Shown here piece after piece: positions 12,170 to 24,790 of a stretch of 64,000 bases of DNA. The position numbers and the translations under genes are program-made. The notes below the pieces were generated by a model. That model was given only the letters and a program-made list of their open reading frames with translations, was not told where the DNA came from and made no database searches. The DNA is from Lichenostomus cassidix (Eukaryota > Chordata > Aves > Passeriformes > Meliphagidae), in NCBI GenBank assembly GCA_008360975.2, contig CM039182.1:146572656-146636655 (forward strand). The letters are read 5' to 3'. Position 1 is the stretch's first letter. The number at the start of each line of letters is the position of its first letter.

Positions 12170-13090
12170 ACATCAAAGCCAGACTGTCACTTCCCTCCTC
12201 TGCTAGACAGGGCAGGAAGAAATTAAGATGGAAGGCTCATGGGTTGAGATAAGGACAGAGAGAGATCACTCACCAGTGACCATCACGGGCAAAACAAATG
12301 TGACTTGGGAAAAAATTTAATTTATTACAAATCAAATCAGAGTAGGATAACAAGAAAAAAAACAATTCTTAAAACACCTTTGCCTCCATTCTTCCTTTCT
12401 TGCTGGGTTCAACTTTACTTTCAATTTCTCAGCGATGCAGGAATATGGGGAGTGGGGATTGTGGTCAGTTCATCACACATTTCAGCTGCTCCTTCCTCCT
12501 CAGTGGGAGGACTCCTCACACTCTTTCCCTGCTACATGGAGTCTCTCCCTGGGGAGATATCTTTCATGAACTTCTCCACCCTGAGTCCTTTCCACATCTT
12601 TCATGAACTGCTGCAGCATGGGTCCCCCGTGGGGTCACAGGTTCTGCCAGCAAACCTGCTCCAGCACAGGCTCTCCAGGGGCTCACCTGCTCCTTTGGAC
12701 ACATCCACCTGCTCTGGAGTGGGGTATCCCATGGGCTGCAGGGGAACCTCTGCTCCTTCCCCATGGATCCCATTGGCTGCAGGGGAACCTCTGCTCCAGC
12801 ACCTGGAGAACCTCCTCCCCTTCCTTCACTGACCGTGGTGTTTGCAGAGCTGTTGCTTTCACGTGTTATCACTCCTCTCTTAAATACATCATCCCAGAGG
12901 TGCTTCCACCACACTGGTGGACTCAGCCTTGGCCAGCTGAGGGTCCACCTTGGAGCTCCCAGGGATTGGCTCTGTGAGACAGAGGAAGCTTCTGGCAGCT
13001 TCTCACTGAAGCCACCCCTGCAGCCCCCCTGCTCCCAAAACCTTATCACACAAACCCAATACAGCTTTCTGTTGCCTGCCCAGTAATGGT
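12170..13090 (-). mobile_element. Avian endogenous-retrovirus-type LTR retroelement fragment (probably ERVL/ERV3 group)
   Basis: The stretch matches, from memory of avian genomes, a widespread ERV-type repeat in inverted orientation. Phrases in order are 'gaaattaagatggaaggctc', 'gagagagatcactcacc', 'atcaaatcagagtaggataa', 'cttcctcctcagtgggagga', a block of degenerate repeats built on 'gctgcaggggaacctctgct' (12734 and 12775, 41 bp apart), 'gaagcttctggcagcttctc', and 'acacaaacccaatacag'. Open frames of 175-193 codons overlap on both strands, but none resembles gag, pol or env. The piece is a non-coding remnant. The family assignment is less sure than the fact that it is a repeat. No flanking target-site duplication could be fixed. 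Confidence 0.7.
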
Positions 13091-13749
13091 GATATAATTG
13101 CACGATGGGCACTAAATGAAAATAAACTAAGAACAAAATCCTCATCTAGCCTAAAGCAGTGGAGATTAAATCAATAGATCTCAATTACATATAAGAAGGG
13201 CTGAACCTGTAATGTAATGTAGAAGATTTCTAGCAACACCTCAACGACATACACTCCTATCTATTAAAAAATTCACATCTTAACCATTCATAGGAAAGTC
13301 TTATCATCTAACTCAGCTCTGCAGAGTCATTTCTCACTTGTTTCCCTCTCTGCTCATCTAAGTATTTCTTTTCATATGCTATTTTAATATCAACATCCCC
13401 AAGCTAATTTAGTGGGTTTTCTTGGTCCACAGACGAGGAATTATGTGGGTTTGGTAGGACTGAGCATTCAGCAGTTGAAGGGACTTAATGGTGCTCTGTG
13501 TTATTTTGATTGTTATGGGCAAACACAAAGACCTGCTCTTGCTGCTGGAAGCAGACCAGCACAGGTCCAGTACAATTTTAGTCTAACTAAAGTGTTGCTC
13601 AGAACATTCAGGATTTATACAAAAAGTAAGTTAAATCCTTGACATCAGAGTTCTGCCAAGTTTTTCTACAACAATTTTCTCTGTCCATTGAGAACTCTGC
13701 ATAAATAATGGAAAATCACCTTATATACAAGAAAAAGTTGATAACATCA
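13091..13749. other. Unique non-coding DNA
   Basis: AT-rich sequence between the ERV fragment and the next CR1. No exon, RNA gene or repeat family is recognised. Confidence 0.5.
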
Positions 13750-14021
13750 GCCAAAATATTTAGTTTAGAAGACAATAGGCATAAAACGCAGCAAAGGAAA
13801 TTATGATCAGAAGTAAGGGAAATATTTTTTACTCTCAGTGGTTGCACTCTGGGAACTTGCCCAGAAAGTTGATGGGATCTCAACCCCCAGAGATATTTAA
13901 AACTCATCAGGACGTGGCCCTGTGCAACTGAGTAGATCTTCAAAGGTGCCCCTGCTTTGGGCATGGGATGAACCAGCTCTCCAGGGGTGCCTTCCAACTC
14001 AAATAAGAAATTCTATTATGA
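13750..14021 (+). mobile_element. CR1 LINE fragment, 3' end
   Basis: A diverged CR1 includes 'gacaataggcataaaacgca' (the 'caatgggcacaaa' block), 'ctgggaacttgcccagaaag', 'gatatttaaaactcatcagg' and 'ctgctttgggcatgggatga', and ends at 'aattctattatg'. The tail octamer is degenerate, which indicates an old insertion. Confidence 0.85.
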
Positions 14022-14227
14022 AGCTCTGCAGTTCTTCACAGCCATGACATGCTTTGACAGACAGCTAAATCTAGCCATGGTGCCTGACTGTGAATCTACA
14101 GCATAAGGATGATCCCCTCCCAAGAGGCATAGCTAAATCAGGGCATTTCAAACTGCACATCTGTGTTGTTACAACAGGAGGAATAAAAGGGGAAAGGACA
14201 CCATGATGTGCTGTATTTGCTGACAAA

Positions 14228-14265
14228 TGTAGAGAAACTCATCAACTGTAGAGAAACTCATCAGC
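14228..14265. repeat. 19-bp tandem pair
   Basis: Two copies of a 19-bp unit (TGTAGAGAAACTCATCAAC, then the same with one change) lie head to tail. Confidence 0.85.
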
Positions 14266-16479
14266 TGTGAGAAATTCCACAGCAGAGCTACTGTGGCCCT
14301 TTCTACAGGAGCAAGAATATTTCAGAGCAAAATTAAATTAATAACTCATCAGTCATAACTGTAAGAAAAAAGTCAACAAGTGTTACACAAAGGCTATCAG
14401 GTCCACCCCCTCAGTGTCCTTTCCTTATACTCCAGGACTCTGCAGCGTGGCAAATACAGCCTGAGAACAATCAGACAAGCAAGACTGGCTGTCAGTACTG
14501 TCTCAACAGGGAAGTAGGTGGAAGCTCTGCAGCTTTCTGAGCTTTCACAGCAGGGCCTGGCAAACACCTACACAGAGCTGCTCACGGCTGTGAGACTCAC
14601 AGCTGGTGCAGACCCACCTGAATCTCTGAGCTCCTCAGGCCTGGCTGAAGGAGGAGAAATAAAGCAGTCCCCCTGAGAAGAGCCCAGGATGGAGATGAGC
14701 ACTGCAGGCTGATGTTACAACAAGCACAGGGGTCTTTGGCCAGGGAGAACCAGGCTCAGGTTGTGAAGGTGATGGACTGGAGGATGCACAAACAAGAGAC
14801 ACTTCTCATTCCTTGCCTCATATTACCCATGCAAAGTTGCAAAGTTAGGGGAAAGAGCAGGAGGGGAAGAAATAAAAGACCTGATGTCACTGGTGCAGGG
14901 CAAACTAAAGAAAAAGCCTGTTAGGGTTGCAAACTTAAATCTATACCTGTGCTCATACACTGCAGCAATATGTGGACAAATTAATAGACTGGGTCAGCCC
15001 TGGAAAAAAATCTTCTCCATGGTATTCTAGCACTTTCTATATTTACATTTTGTGCCTAATTTAAACAATATTGATAGAAAGTGAAACCTGAAAATACTGA
15101 CTACTGCTTTTCATTTCCTTACTTGACAGAACTTTGGTTTAAATTGTAGGAAAGCATTATCTCTGGAATAAAAACTTAGATTAAAAGTGTTAATAGTAAA
15201 TTTACTATTTTCTCTACTGCAAACATCTATAGGCTGGCCTTTGCAGCAGAAAGATCAGTCCCTTTCTCCTGGGTTCTCCCCAAAATTTGTTTTGTGAAAG
15301 AGATAAACAAAGAGAAAGAATCTAAAGAAGGATGAATGCGAAGAGTGGAAGGTGATAAAAGTGTCCTGGCTGGGTAATACAAAGATCAACCTAAATGAAA
15401 ATGTTGTTCCTCTTGTCACCCTACCCTTCATCACTCTTAATGCATATAGACATATAAAATGCATCTGAGTGTATCCCAAATACTGGCTGAATTTTTTATC
15501 TTCTCCAGGGATGTTTTAATAGAAGCAAGACCTCTATTTCACATAAAATAATAAATTTGGAGAGGGTGCAAGACACATTGTTGCCTACTGCACTGTCATT
15601 AATGTTTAATTTTTTAAATAAAAAACAGGACCATTTTAATAAATCAATAAAAAGCTAGTCTAAAACTTTAACCCCTCTACAACCCTGGCAAACCTCTCTC
15701 CTGGGAGAAGGGACATTAATTTCTGTTCTGGGTAGCCTTCTCTGGAGATCAAACCACCTGAATAGAGAATTTAAAAATCCTAAAATCTCCTGGATGGCAC
15801 TTGAGCTTTGATGTTACTTAACTCTAAATGTGAGGGGAGGTGTTGGGGCTGCAGCTGTAAGAGCACTGCAGGCAGAGCAGAGTTTTTCTGAAATCTCTTT
15901 GCTCACCTCTCCTTTAAAGAGCTTCTGAACACCTGCAGCTCACATTAACTGCAATTTGTGGAAGCCAAACCAGTCTGGGAATCAACCCCAATGCCCACAT
16001 GACAACGTGCATTAGAATGAAGCACTCTGGTACTTCAACACCAGCAAGCCACTAATAATCTAAATAACTAATAATTACTGAAAACCACCTGTATACAGCC
16101 TGCCTGAAAGACTTCTATTGCTGAAATACCAAGCAAGCAAATGCCTCACTCTTTCAACATCTAATTTAGCTTAATATACTATCTGCACATCTGCTTTTTC
16201 AAAAAGCTATTAAACAAATTATATTGTAGTACATCCCTTTTTTTTTTAAATGACCCACCAAATCAGAATTTACTCACATCTCTCTGTATAATTTTTGTGC
16301 CAGGAATAGACTGAAATACCGATAAAGCCATTTTAGGAGCTATTCACTGTTGCTAAGAGGACATCAACACAACTGTTAGCCAGCACCAGTCATGGCAGAG
16401 AATAAGAGAATAACATTTCAGTGGATTTTTTGTCTAGCTTCATAGTCTAAATCAGGGGAACAATAGCAGCTATTTTCTT

Positions 16480-16640
16480 TTGTTGTTAAAATCTCCCATT
16501 AGTAGTTCAACGTCATTTAGTCGGTTGAACTGGCATTTGTTCTAAACAAATCCACCAATGAGCTGTTTTAGTGCAGTCAATAAATCACCATTAGTCTCAT
16601 TTAGGAAATAAAATATGATTTTCAAAACGCAGCATGAGCA
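16480..16640. other. Candidate conserved non-coding element
   Basis: Non-repetitive block that keeps CpG sites ('caacgtcatttagtcggttg') in an otherwise CpG-poor region. It lacks any microsatellite or transposon wording. It is suggested by composition only. Confidence 0.2.
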
Positions 16641-17335
16641 CTGATGTTCATTATAAAAGGCATGTAGTTACCTACGTAACAAAGGTGGGATCACAGCAGC
16701 TCCAACATACACAAGATTACTGTGTGTGCAGAGGAGCAGGATGGTGCATGAATTTCCATTCCAACTCGTGTGCACATGGTAAATGTTGGAAATTTCAGAA
16801 TGCAGATTTACTTGTTGCAGATATTCCCAGCTGCCAAGGTCATTCAACAAAGCATTTTGATACTGCTTCAAGGAGATCTTCAAAACTTCATATTTGTACA
16901 GAAATGTGTTTGTTCATTTACCTGAGTTGAAAGCATCAGTGACATTGTCAGGAGGCAGAAATTCCCCAGGATTTTTAAGTATAACTGCACTTTCCTATCA
17001 ACACTAACCACTGGGCACTAAAGTGATAAGAGCTGTAGAATGTAGAGCAAAGTGAATGCAGAGCAAAGTTTCTTGCATAAAGCAAACATCATGAGACTCA
17101 TCTGTTTTAATAAAGTCATGATCTATGATATAAAACCTTTCTTCTTAGTAGATACTTACCTAGGTGTGCAACATTTATTTAAAAATAGATGGTTTGGGTT
17201 TGGGTTTTTTTTAGAAAAGAATAAAACCAAAGAGATTTTTCTTTTATTAAAAGTGAAAAGTGAAGAAGGCTAAAGGAGAAACTGAAAAGGCACAACGTGT
17301 CACCTGACGTGCAGATGATTCCCACATCTGTGAAC

Positions 17336-17547
17336 TTGGACAGCCCAGGGAGGGTGTGGGGTGTCCTGGGTTGGCTAATGTCCTGGGCTGGCTGTAAATA
17401 ATGCTGAATTCCCTCTCTGCAGACATTCCAAAACCCCCTGGATGTGTTCCTGTGTCACCTGCTCCAGGTGACCCTGCTTTGGCAGGGGGATTGGACTGGA
17501 TGATCTGTAGAGGTCCGTTCCAACCCCAAAAATTTCTGTGATTCTGG
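17336..17547 (+). mobile_element. CR1 LINE fragment, 3' end, with internal insertion
   Basis: The right part reads as a good CR1 3' end: 'gacattccaaaaccccctgg', 'tcacctgctccaggtgaccc' and 'ggattggactggatgatctg', then 'ctgtgattctgg'. Between 'gggagggtgtgg' and 'attccctctctgcagacatt', where CR1 is normally continuous, some 46 bp of foreign sequence (17362-17407) is inserted. Confidence 0.88.
17362..17407. repeat. Short insertion inside CR1, doublet of an LTR-end-like motif
   Basis: Two imperfect copies of TGTCCTGGGTTGGCT-like sequence occur 18 bp apart. The motif resembles the 5' terminus of some passerine ERV LTRs. That resemblance is from memory and is tentative. Confidence 0.4.
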
Positions 17548-19314
17548 TATCTATAACCTATATTTTAATGACTGCAAACAGGATTATTAAAATGATGTTA
17601 TATATCCTTTCCTTGTTCTGAGGTGCTTGATCTACTGTTATTGTTGTTTCTTTATTGTTTAGTTGCCATCTGAAGATCTTAAAAGATTTGTTTTTTATGG
17701 GAAACAAACAAACAAACAAACTTATAAAAGGAAAGAAAAGCCAATATTTCTATGGCCAACATCAAGGATGGGAAAAATATTGTTAATTTTGGAGAGTTTG
17801 TAATAAAAGCATTCCAGTTTTTAAGTCCTATTTTTTCTTTCCTATTGCTGCATGAAAGATTAAAATAAGCAACCACTTCCCTAATTAGAAATTAAAAATA
17901 ATAAAAAAGACACATGAAAATAATACATTACAAAATCAAACTTTGAGAAATGGACTTTTCTTCCCTTCTTGACTTTTAGCTCAGAGCACTTTTATATTTC
18001 TCTTACCAGCACAGTAGAAATATTCTCAGGAAAATGGATCATTTCAGAGGGCAGGGACAGTTCCAGGACAGGAGAGACAGAAGGCTGCACACACAGCCTT
18101 GACAAACTGGTATCACAGAATAAAGGCACCACACCAAAAATGAACATTTTAAAGGAATTTACTCAAGCTCCTTCAACCTTTCCCTTACATATGAACATTG
18201 TATTTTAAATTACAGGAAAATTGCTAGCTATCCACTTTGAAACCCTCAGACCAACAAGCCATGACAGCAGACAACAGGAAATTTGAACATTGGCCCAGCC
18301 TGAGCTGCAGGAACAAGATCTGAAAGATATCATCCTTTTTTGACTCTGACACACATGAAAATTGACCTTAGGAGCTGTGCCTTATTGGCCTTCACACTTA
18401 TGGCACAATCAGGGTGAACAGGATTCTGTACAGGAGGAGAAATGAGGTGTTGTTTCCCCCTTTCTCCATGCTAAAATTCTACCTCCACTCTGAGGAAATT
18501 CCACCTCTTGGCTTGATGAGTCAGAAAAAAAAGAAAGGAAGAAGAAAGGAAAAACAAATTTTGTATGTGAGAAATCAATATTCAGCCATGGGCTGCATTG
18601 GATCTGCAACCTCAAACCCAATAATCCACTCTTGATGCTTCAACCAGGATTTCAGTAAAGGAAGGCCAGGCTTAGCCCTGGCACCAAGTGCTGTGTCAAC
18701 CTGGAATGCCAATATGGTGATAGGAATTCAGGCATCTCACCAGCAAAGATGGGAGATGAAACACTAGGGAACTTGTCTTGAAGTGTCCAATATAACTCAG
18801 TTTAAGGTAAATTCATAATTAAATTCTTAATCTTTCCATATCCAGTCAACACCTGAAAGCAATGAAGCAATTCCCGACCCCTGCTTTCCAGAGATTTTCA
18901 CACTAAAACATATAAAGTTCTTATATTTTGAAACACATAAAATTCCAGCTGTTTCAAGTGAGTGGATTATTACACTTTAATGCAGCAAGAAATGCACACA
19001 GAAGGTATCTACAGGCTTCACTTTGTGAAGTCGACATGTCTTCATTCCTCTCTGCCTGTCAACAGCTCAGAATGTTTTGTCACTACAAAAAGGTGGCTAA
19101 ATGTTTTCATAGGAAACAGTGCTTACTTCTTCAATCCTCAGGAGGGAGAGGGGATAGTTGGGTATTTTAAAATTGCAAGCAAGATGTGAAGATTTATTAG
19201 AATTTAAAGAATTTTCCCTAATCAACAGATCACAGGCATGGGAATACAAGAAACGTTACTGGCCGAGGATGAAGCTTATTCAAGGGATGTTTGTTACAGT
19301 CTAAAGGAAGAAAT
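17548..19314. other. Unique non-coding DNA
   Basis: Contains an AAAC microsatellite at 17702-17721 and no recognisable gene. A short purine-rich stretch lies near 18528-18560. Confidence 0.5.
17702..17721. repeat. AAAC microsatellite
   Basis: Five near-perfect AAAC units. Confidence 0.85.
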
Positions 19315-19465
19315 ACAGAATCACAGAATGGTTGGAAGGCTTCAATCTTCAAGCTCATCTTGTTCCATCTCCCTGCCATGGGCAGGGACACCAGACCACA
19401 TTACTTAAAGCCCCATCCAAAGCGTTCCTGAACAATTCCAGGGATGGGGCAGCCACAACTTCTCA
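19315..19465 (-). mobile_element. CR1 LINE fragment, short, inverted
   Basis: Begins at the inverted tail 'acagaatcacagaatggttg' and continues 'ctgccatgggcagggacacc', 'taaagccccatccaa' and 'gggatggggcagccacaact'. Several expected blocks are shortened by deletion, and the match fades around 19465. Confidence 0.85.
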
Positions 19466-21747
19466 CACAATACTCCCACCAACACACGAGCATACCACCA
19501 AAAATACACCTGCACGAAATTGGACACTCATGTTGATTTATATAATGTGAGTGCAGGAGAATTCTTTATGTTATTTCCATGCCTGTTGCTTGGATGATGA
19601 TGATGATATCTAATGGCAAAATCTAAAAGTTTTGAAGACCATATTCCTGTTGTTCATGAGCATGGCTAGCAATCCCCATGACAGGAGTGATAATATTAGG
19701 GTTTTTTTCCATGGCTGAGCCACAGAGTGTCTGAAAATATCCCAAGTGCTTACGCAAAGCATGGAGAGATGGTGAATGAAGACTTGTACAAACATGACAA
19801 ATGGATGTCAACACTGAGAAGCAGACCCTGCAGTTTTAAGAATGTTTTCTCATCATTTGTTCTGAAAATGTTTCAAACTGCAGCCAGTTGTTCTGCTGTT
19901 ATCTCATCTCTCACTTCCCCAAGCTTTGCTACTTGCTACTGAGGGAGCAGCCTTTTAAATTGCGTCTCACATCCAAACCTTTAAAAGGGCACCCTCAGGT
20001 TTAATGTCCCTGATGAAAATGAACAATGTTGAAACAACTAACAGAAACAAAACCAGTTAGAAATCAAAGTACATCTCTACTAAAGCCTGGGCTCCTGCAG
20101 CAAGCCTTGTCAGTACCACACTCTCTGCCTTTCTCTACAACAATTGCTCAAAATCAGCATAAATCTCACAAATGTGATTATTCTTCCAGAATCACAGGGT
20201 AAGTTTCTTGCTTTGGATTTTTTAAAAATGTTTAATTTTAGTTGCCCTTAATAGGCATTCATGTCACTATTTGAGTTAAAGAGCATTAAAAGAAAATATT
20301 TCTTACAGACAGAACAGTGAGACTCATGTCAATCCTTTGCTGCCTGGAGAAGGTTGATGTGGTTTTCCACTGAGAAATTCCTCCCTTATACTCATAAGAG
20401 CTTTAATTCCATAGAGTTCAAACAAATCAGAAGAGCTGTCCGACAAACTACGTTTTTCATCATCATTAGCTGATCTCCAAGGTGTTGTTTGCTATTGAAG
20501 ACTAAAATGTTTCAGATATTCTTGGACAGAAAATATAAAGTATATGCATGGGGTTGGTTGCCAGATGTCTCTGAAGATACATATTTCACTGTCCTGTATA
20601 ATTTGGCATTTCTAGGGTTTATGTACAGAAATACCACATTTTCATAATTCATGTGAGAAGAAATTAAATTAATATCTGTTCATTGCCTGTGAGCATAGAG
20701 AGGTTTCTCGAATGGCTTGGGGTAACTGCTCAAAGACTTAAATAGCCACACTTCCAACCAAATGAAACCACATAAAGGATTAAACCCCCTAAGAATTCTA
20801 AAAGAAATTTCCTCTGCTTATGAGTTCTGCCTCTTTTCCTCAGTCACTTAGGCCAGGGTAATTGGTCAAGAGACAGAGAGTCACTATAAGCATCATTTTT
20901 ATTCACTAAACATCAGTGAATGTTTTAGCCACTAAACATTTTGATGAAATTACCTGATCTAGTTAGCTCTTGGATCTTTCCACTGTTTGTCTCTTGGCTG
21001 GACCTGGAGCAAACACTATCAGCTCTTCCAATCTGTGCATGCAGTGGTCCCTGTGTCCTTTCCAAAACTTCAATTCACAGTCTCACTCCTGCACAGATAT
21101 TTGTTCATTACAAAGCAGCCTGGCATCCTGCTCACATCTCAAGGTGGAAGAATGATTCCATGAACACTGGGCAACCTCATGATGCAAGAAATCTGAATGC
21201 ATTTCTGTGTTGAGACACATTTTAGTTTCTTTATGGTTTTACTCCCATTGTGGGGAAATGAAACCAAACCCACCCCAAATCCACAGAATTAATACCACTT
21301 ACTTGACCCAAAGTCTACAATCAAAGCTCACATCCCACCAAATTACTTCATATGTGTTTTTCATGCTGTTTCAAATACTTTCTTCTTCTTCCAGTACACC
21401 AAGCAGTTTTTACATCAGCAGCTTGCAGGTACTGAACTGAATTCCATAAAGGGTCACCAACCATTCCTACTTCATGCCACAGGTGGCCTTTTTTAGCTCA
21501 TATTTAACAAGAGAGCTTTGGAATTGGCAAAGTGGAAACCTGGCTGGAGATCTTGGCAAATTACTACGAACCCACATTTATCCTTACTGCAGTCTCATGA
21601 TTTTTGTCTAGACATGAAACCTCTCCTTGAATACTTTTGAAACTTCAGAGGCCGATCTACGCTGGGATCTTCATTCCAACTTTTGCTACAATTTTAGTTT
21701 TTAAATAGCTTCTGCCTGGCAGCACAGCCAAAAAGTAAAGAATTTAA

Positions 21748-21830
21748 CACAAACAAACAAATAAAACCAAACAACAAACAACCAAAAATAAACACCCACA
21801 AACAAACAAACAAACAAAAACCAAACAAAC
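21748..21830. repeat. Imperfect AAAC microsatellite
   Basis: About 83 bp of AAAC units with interruptions (ATAA, CCAC). It is the longest tract of this type in the window. Confidence 0.88.
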
Positions 21831-22859
21831 TTAATTAAAGACTGAAAGACAATTTTAAATGTTAAATGTGTTAAATTTTAATAAAAAAGAATCAGCATAG
21901 AATGGCCTAATTTTAGACTGGGTCACATCTATACAACCGAACCCTGGTAGGAAGGGACAAAAAGCAGAAATTTATTTTTTGAAAGGCAGAGAACTGAGAG
22001 TCCCTTATGAAGAAGGCAGCTTCCCCCAGGGCCAGTGGCTCTGGACCAATACACAAGGAGTTTAAGCAGCAGTAGTTTCAAAGGGTCACAAACTCCATTC
22101 CCATTAAGTGTTTTCAGCTATAAAAATCTACCACCCTCTCAAAAACCCAAAAATCCTGAATATGCACATGCAGCACTGTGTTTGTAGTGATCTTTACATG
22201 TAAAAGAGTAGGACAGATGTAAAAACAGAGATGAGGTGACCACTGGTCACATCATAATATGAAGATTACGTGGAATTCCCAGAAAACATTTTTGAGAATG
22301 AAAATGGAAGATGCTTAATAACCACATTGAGACAAGCACAAGAGCTGACACCAAGCACAGCAGGCAATGTTGGAGGACATTGAAAGAACTTCTTGGTATG
22401 GGATTCAGCTCCATATTCATATTTTATTTATGAATTTACGTGACTTTGTGTGCACATAGGTACTCTCCCCATTGCAGCCAATAGAATTGGTGGAGACTGG
22501 AGAGTTTCCAGTGTACTTTAAACCAGGAAAATCAGAATTGCAGTCAATCAGCTGAGTAGACTAAGTCTCTCATTATTTCCAAGGAGTTTAAAAGTTTTGT
22601 ATTTTTTTTTTTATAATCCCTTAATTCTCCAGTAGTCTGTTTGAAACCACAATAAAGTCTACCAGCACTTGTCACTGAGCTTCAGTGAAGACTTAATGCT
22701 TACTCCTTTCTCTTCAGTACTGGCAGTCCCCATAACACAAAGTCCCATAGAACACAAAACCCCTTATTAAAGCCTGGCTCTTTAGATTAATATGTGAAAA
22801 TGTTTGTCTTACTTTAAAAATCATTATTATTAACTTTTTCCTGACTGTATTCAAACATC

Positions 22860-23240
22860 AGATGCAAAAAAAGTTATCAGGTAAAGTGCTTTTAAAGTTA
22901 TGTAAACCACAAATCATATTTGTTAACTTAGCTGACCCTAATATGGTAATTAACATAGAATTAATCTCTCTTGAGGAGATACAAAACATATGAAATCAAG
23001 ACAATCTGGAATGCAGCCCAGCAAAAGGGTTATATAAAAAGGATGTACTGAACCATTTAGTCAACAACACTGCACTAATCTTTTGAAAGGAGATTCGAAA
23101 TGCTAAATGTTAAAGTGATAGAATAAATAAAACCTTCAGGACTTTATTCCTAAACCCATGAAGCAGAATATTAATTACATCTTCAGAATCAGATAATTTT
23201 CATATGCATAAACACGGCTCACAGGTTAACCATCCTTTTT
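22860..23240. other. Candidate conserved non-coding element
   Basis: AT-rich but non-repetitive, with several homeodomain-like TTAATT/GTAATTAA sites and a 'tatgcataaac' octamer-like motif. The suggestion rests on pattern alone. Confidence 0.2.
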
Positions 23241-23961
23241 GCTAGAGGGTTTTGTCAGCTTGGAATATTAATTCATTTAAAGAAAAAAAAAGAAAATGAA
23301 AATCAGGATCAAAAAACCCAGACACACGCTGTCAGTTTTATTGCAATGGCAAGGGACAAATCTGGCAAAAGCACATAGTGGCCAAATCATTGACTCAATC
23401 TCTCTATCAAAAAATGTCTGGCTAAAACCTGGGGAGCAGGGACATGCTATTGGAAAAAGAGACTCATAACCTGTTTTTAAAAATTAAAACAGCTGAAATT
23501 ATCCAAGGAAGGGGAATAAATTCACCAAGAAATGACAGCAGTGAACAAAAGAATGGTTAAGGAGATGAAGAGTCCTCTTCAGGAGGACCCACAGCATCAC
23601 ACAGAGAGTCCACAATCTCAAAAGCAATGAAAACTAAGCAGGTATTTGCTATTTGCTGCCCTCCATACCCTGCAGGTACTCTTCTGTCAGGGAAGAGGAC
23701 TTATCCCTTGTTCCTTTGCAAACTTTGAATCTTCAGTTTCTTTGAGACTCCCAAAACGTTGAAATGTGGTCCTGAGATGAGCACAAATAAACTATGGAAG
23801 AGGAAAAAAGTTGAATTCTGAAAGTATCATGATAAAGGATTTTACCACCCAGAAGAATAAAATTCTGTGAGCAGCATCAAATGGACAAGACACCACTTGA
23901 CACCACTTGCTTTAGGAGCCTTGGAGCTCAAAGCTGTGGTTCACACAACACATTGGCAATG

Positions 23962-24033
23962 AACAAAAAAAACCAACAACAACAGCAACCAAAAAAAAAA
24001 CCAAAAAAAAAAAAAAAACCAAAAAAAAACCCC
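23962..24033. repeat. A-rich low-complexity tract
   Basis: A runs of 8 to 16 separated by CC, plus CAA units. An open frame through it translates to poly-K/Q and should not be read as a protein. Confidence 0.9.
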
Positions 24034-24589
24034 ATGGCAATTTTAAAACAGGAATTTATTGTTTTATCCTAGTGCCTCAGAGGTCAAAGAGGCATAAAGG
24101 CAGTATATTTCCTTCAAGAGATGTATGGGTGCATTATTCACAACTGGTGATTTCTAATGCCCTCACTTGATTAAGCCAAATCAGCACGGACCCATTAGAC
24201 AACACAGCAAAGAAGCATAAAAAACCTATGGGACAGAGAAGCTGAGTTTTCATGCCAGTAGTCTAAATACACTTCTGTCACTGCTCACAAAGACTAAACA
24301 AATACCTGAATTCCAAAAAAGCCTAAGCAAAGTTATCAAAGGAGCCCCTAAAGACACATAAATTTGATAAATACATTTAAAAACTTGTAGACTTTGTAAG
24401 GAGGACACAAAAACTGAAGCTTTATTAGGCACTGAACAATTCCCATAACGTTTAGATCTTTTCTTTGCCCTCAGCAAGAGACTCTTCCCCTTGCCTGTTT
24501 GTACAGCCTTGGCACCAGGGGTCCATCATTCCCAAAGTGTAGCTCTGGAGGCTCAGACAGCTGAACATATTTAGTCTTATAAATAGAAA

Positions 24590-24790
24590 AAACATTTGCG
24601 TCAGCCACTACACTATGTTAATTCCCTAAATTGCCATATTTTCATTACTCGTTATAAAACATCCCTTGACCCTCCTTCTCCTCCCCCCATTCCCCCCCAT
24701 CAGGGAATGATCTCTTGTGTAAAGGAGATAAATGTGGTTAACAGTTTAATTAATCCTCACGTTAGATCCTAGTTCCTTACAGGGAAATAC
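24590..24790. other. Candidate conserved non-coding element with C-rich tract
   Basis: Contains GCGTCAGCC, GTTAATT, TTTAATTAAT (24745-24754) and a pyrimidine tract with C6 and C7 runs around 24684-24698. The tract could give a G-rich minus strand. No repeat family is recognised. Confidence 0.25.

Larger units (their letters stand above)
14022..17335. other. Unique non-coding DNA
   Basis: About 3.3 kb without recognised interspersed repeats. A 19-bp tandem pair lies at 14228-14265. A candidate conserved stretch lies at about 16480-16640. No exon is supported. Confidence 0.5.

Noticed and set aside
12305..12832. 175-codon plus-strand frame
   Set aside because: Antisense to the repeat fragment; unrecognised and likely chance.
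12564..13145. 193-codon minus-strand frame
   Set aside because: Lies in the ERV-type repeat fragment and has no gag, pol or env motif.
20194..20206. Donor-like CAGG/GTAAGTTT on the plus strand
   Set aside because: No associated exon or open frame with recognisable content.
21748..21830. A-rich tract considered as the tail of a SINE or processed pseudogene
   Set aside because: No SINE head, no upstream gene-like body and no target-site duplication; it is a plain AAAC microsatellite.
23881..24072. Poly-Q/K-rich frame
   Set aside because: Translation of an A-rich microsatellite.
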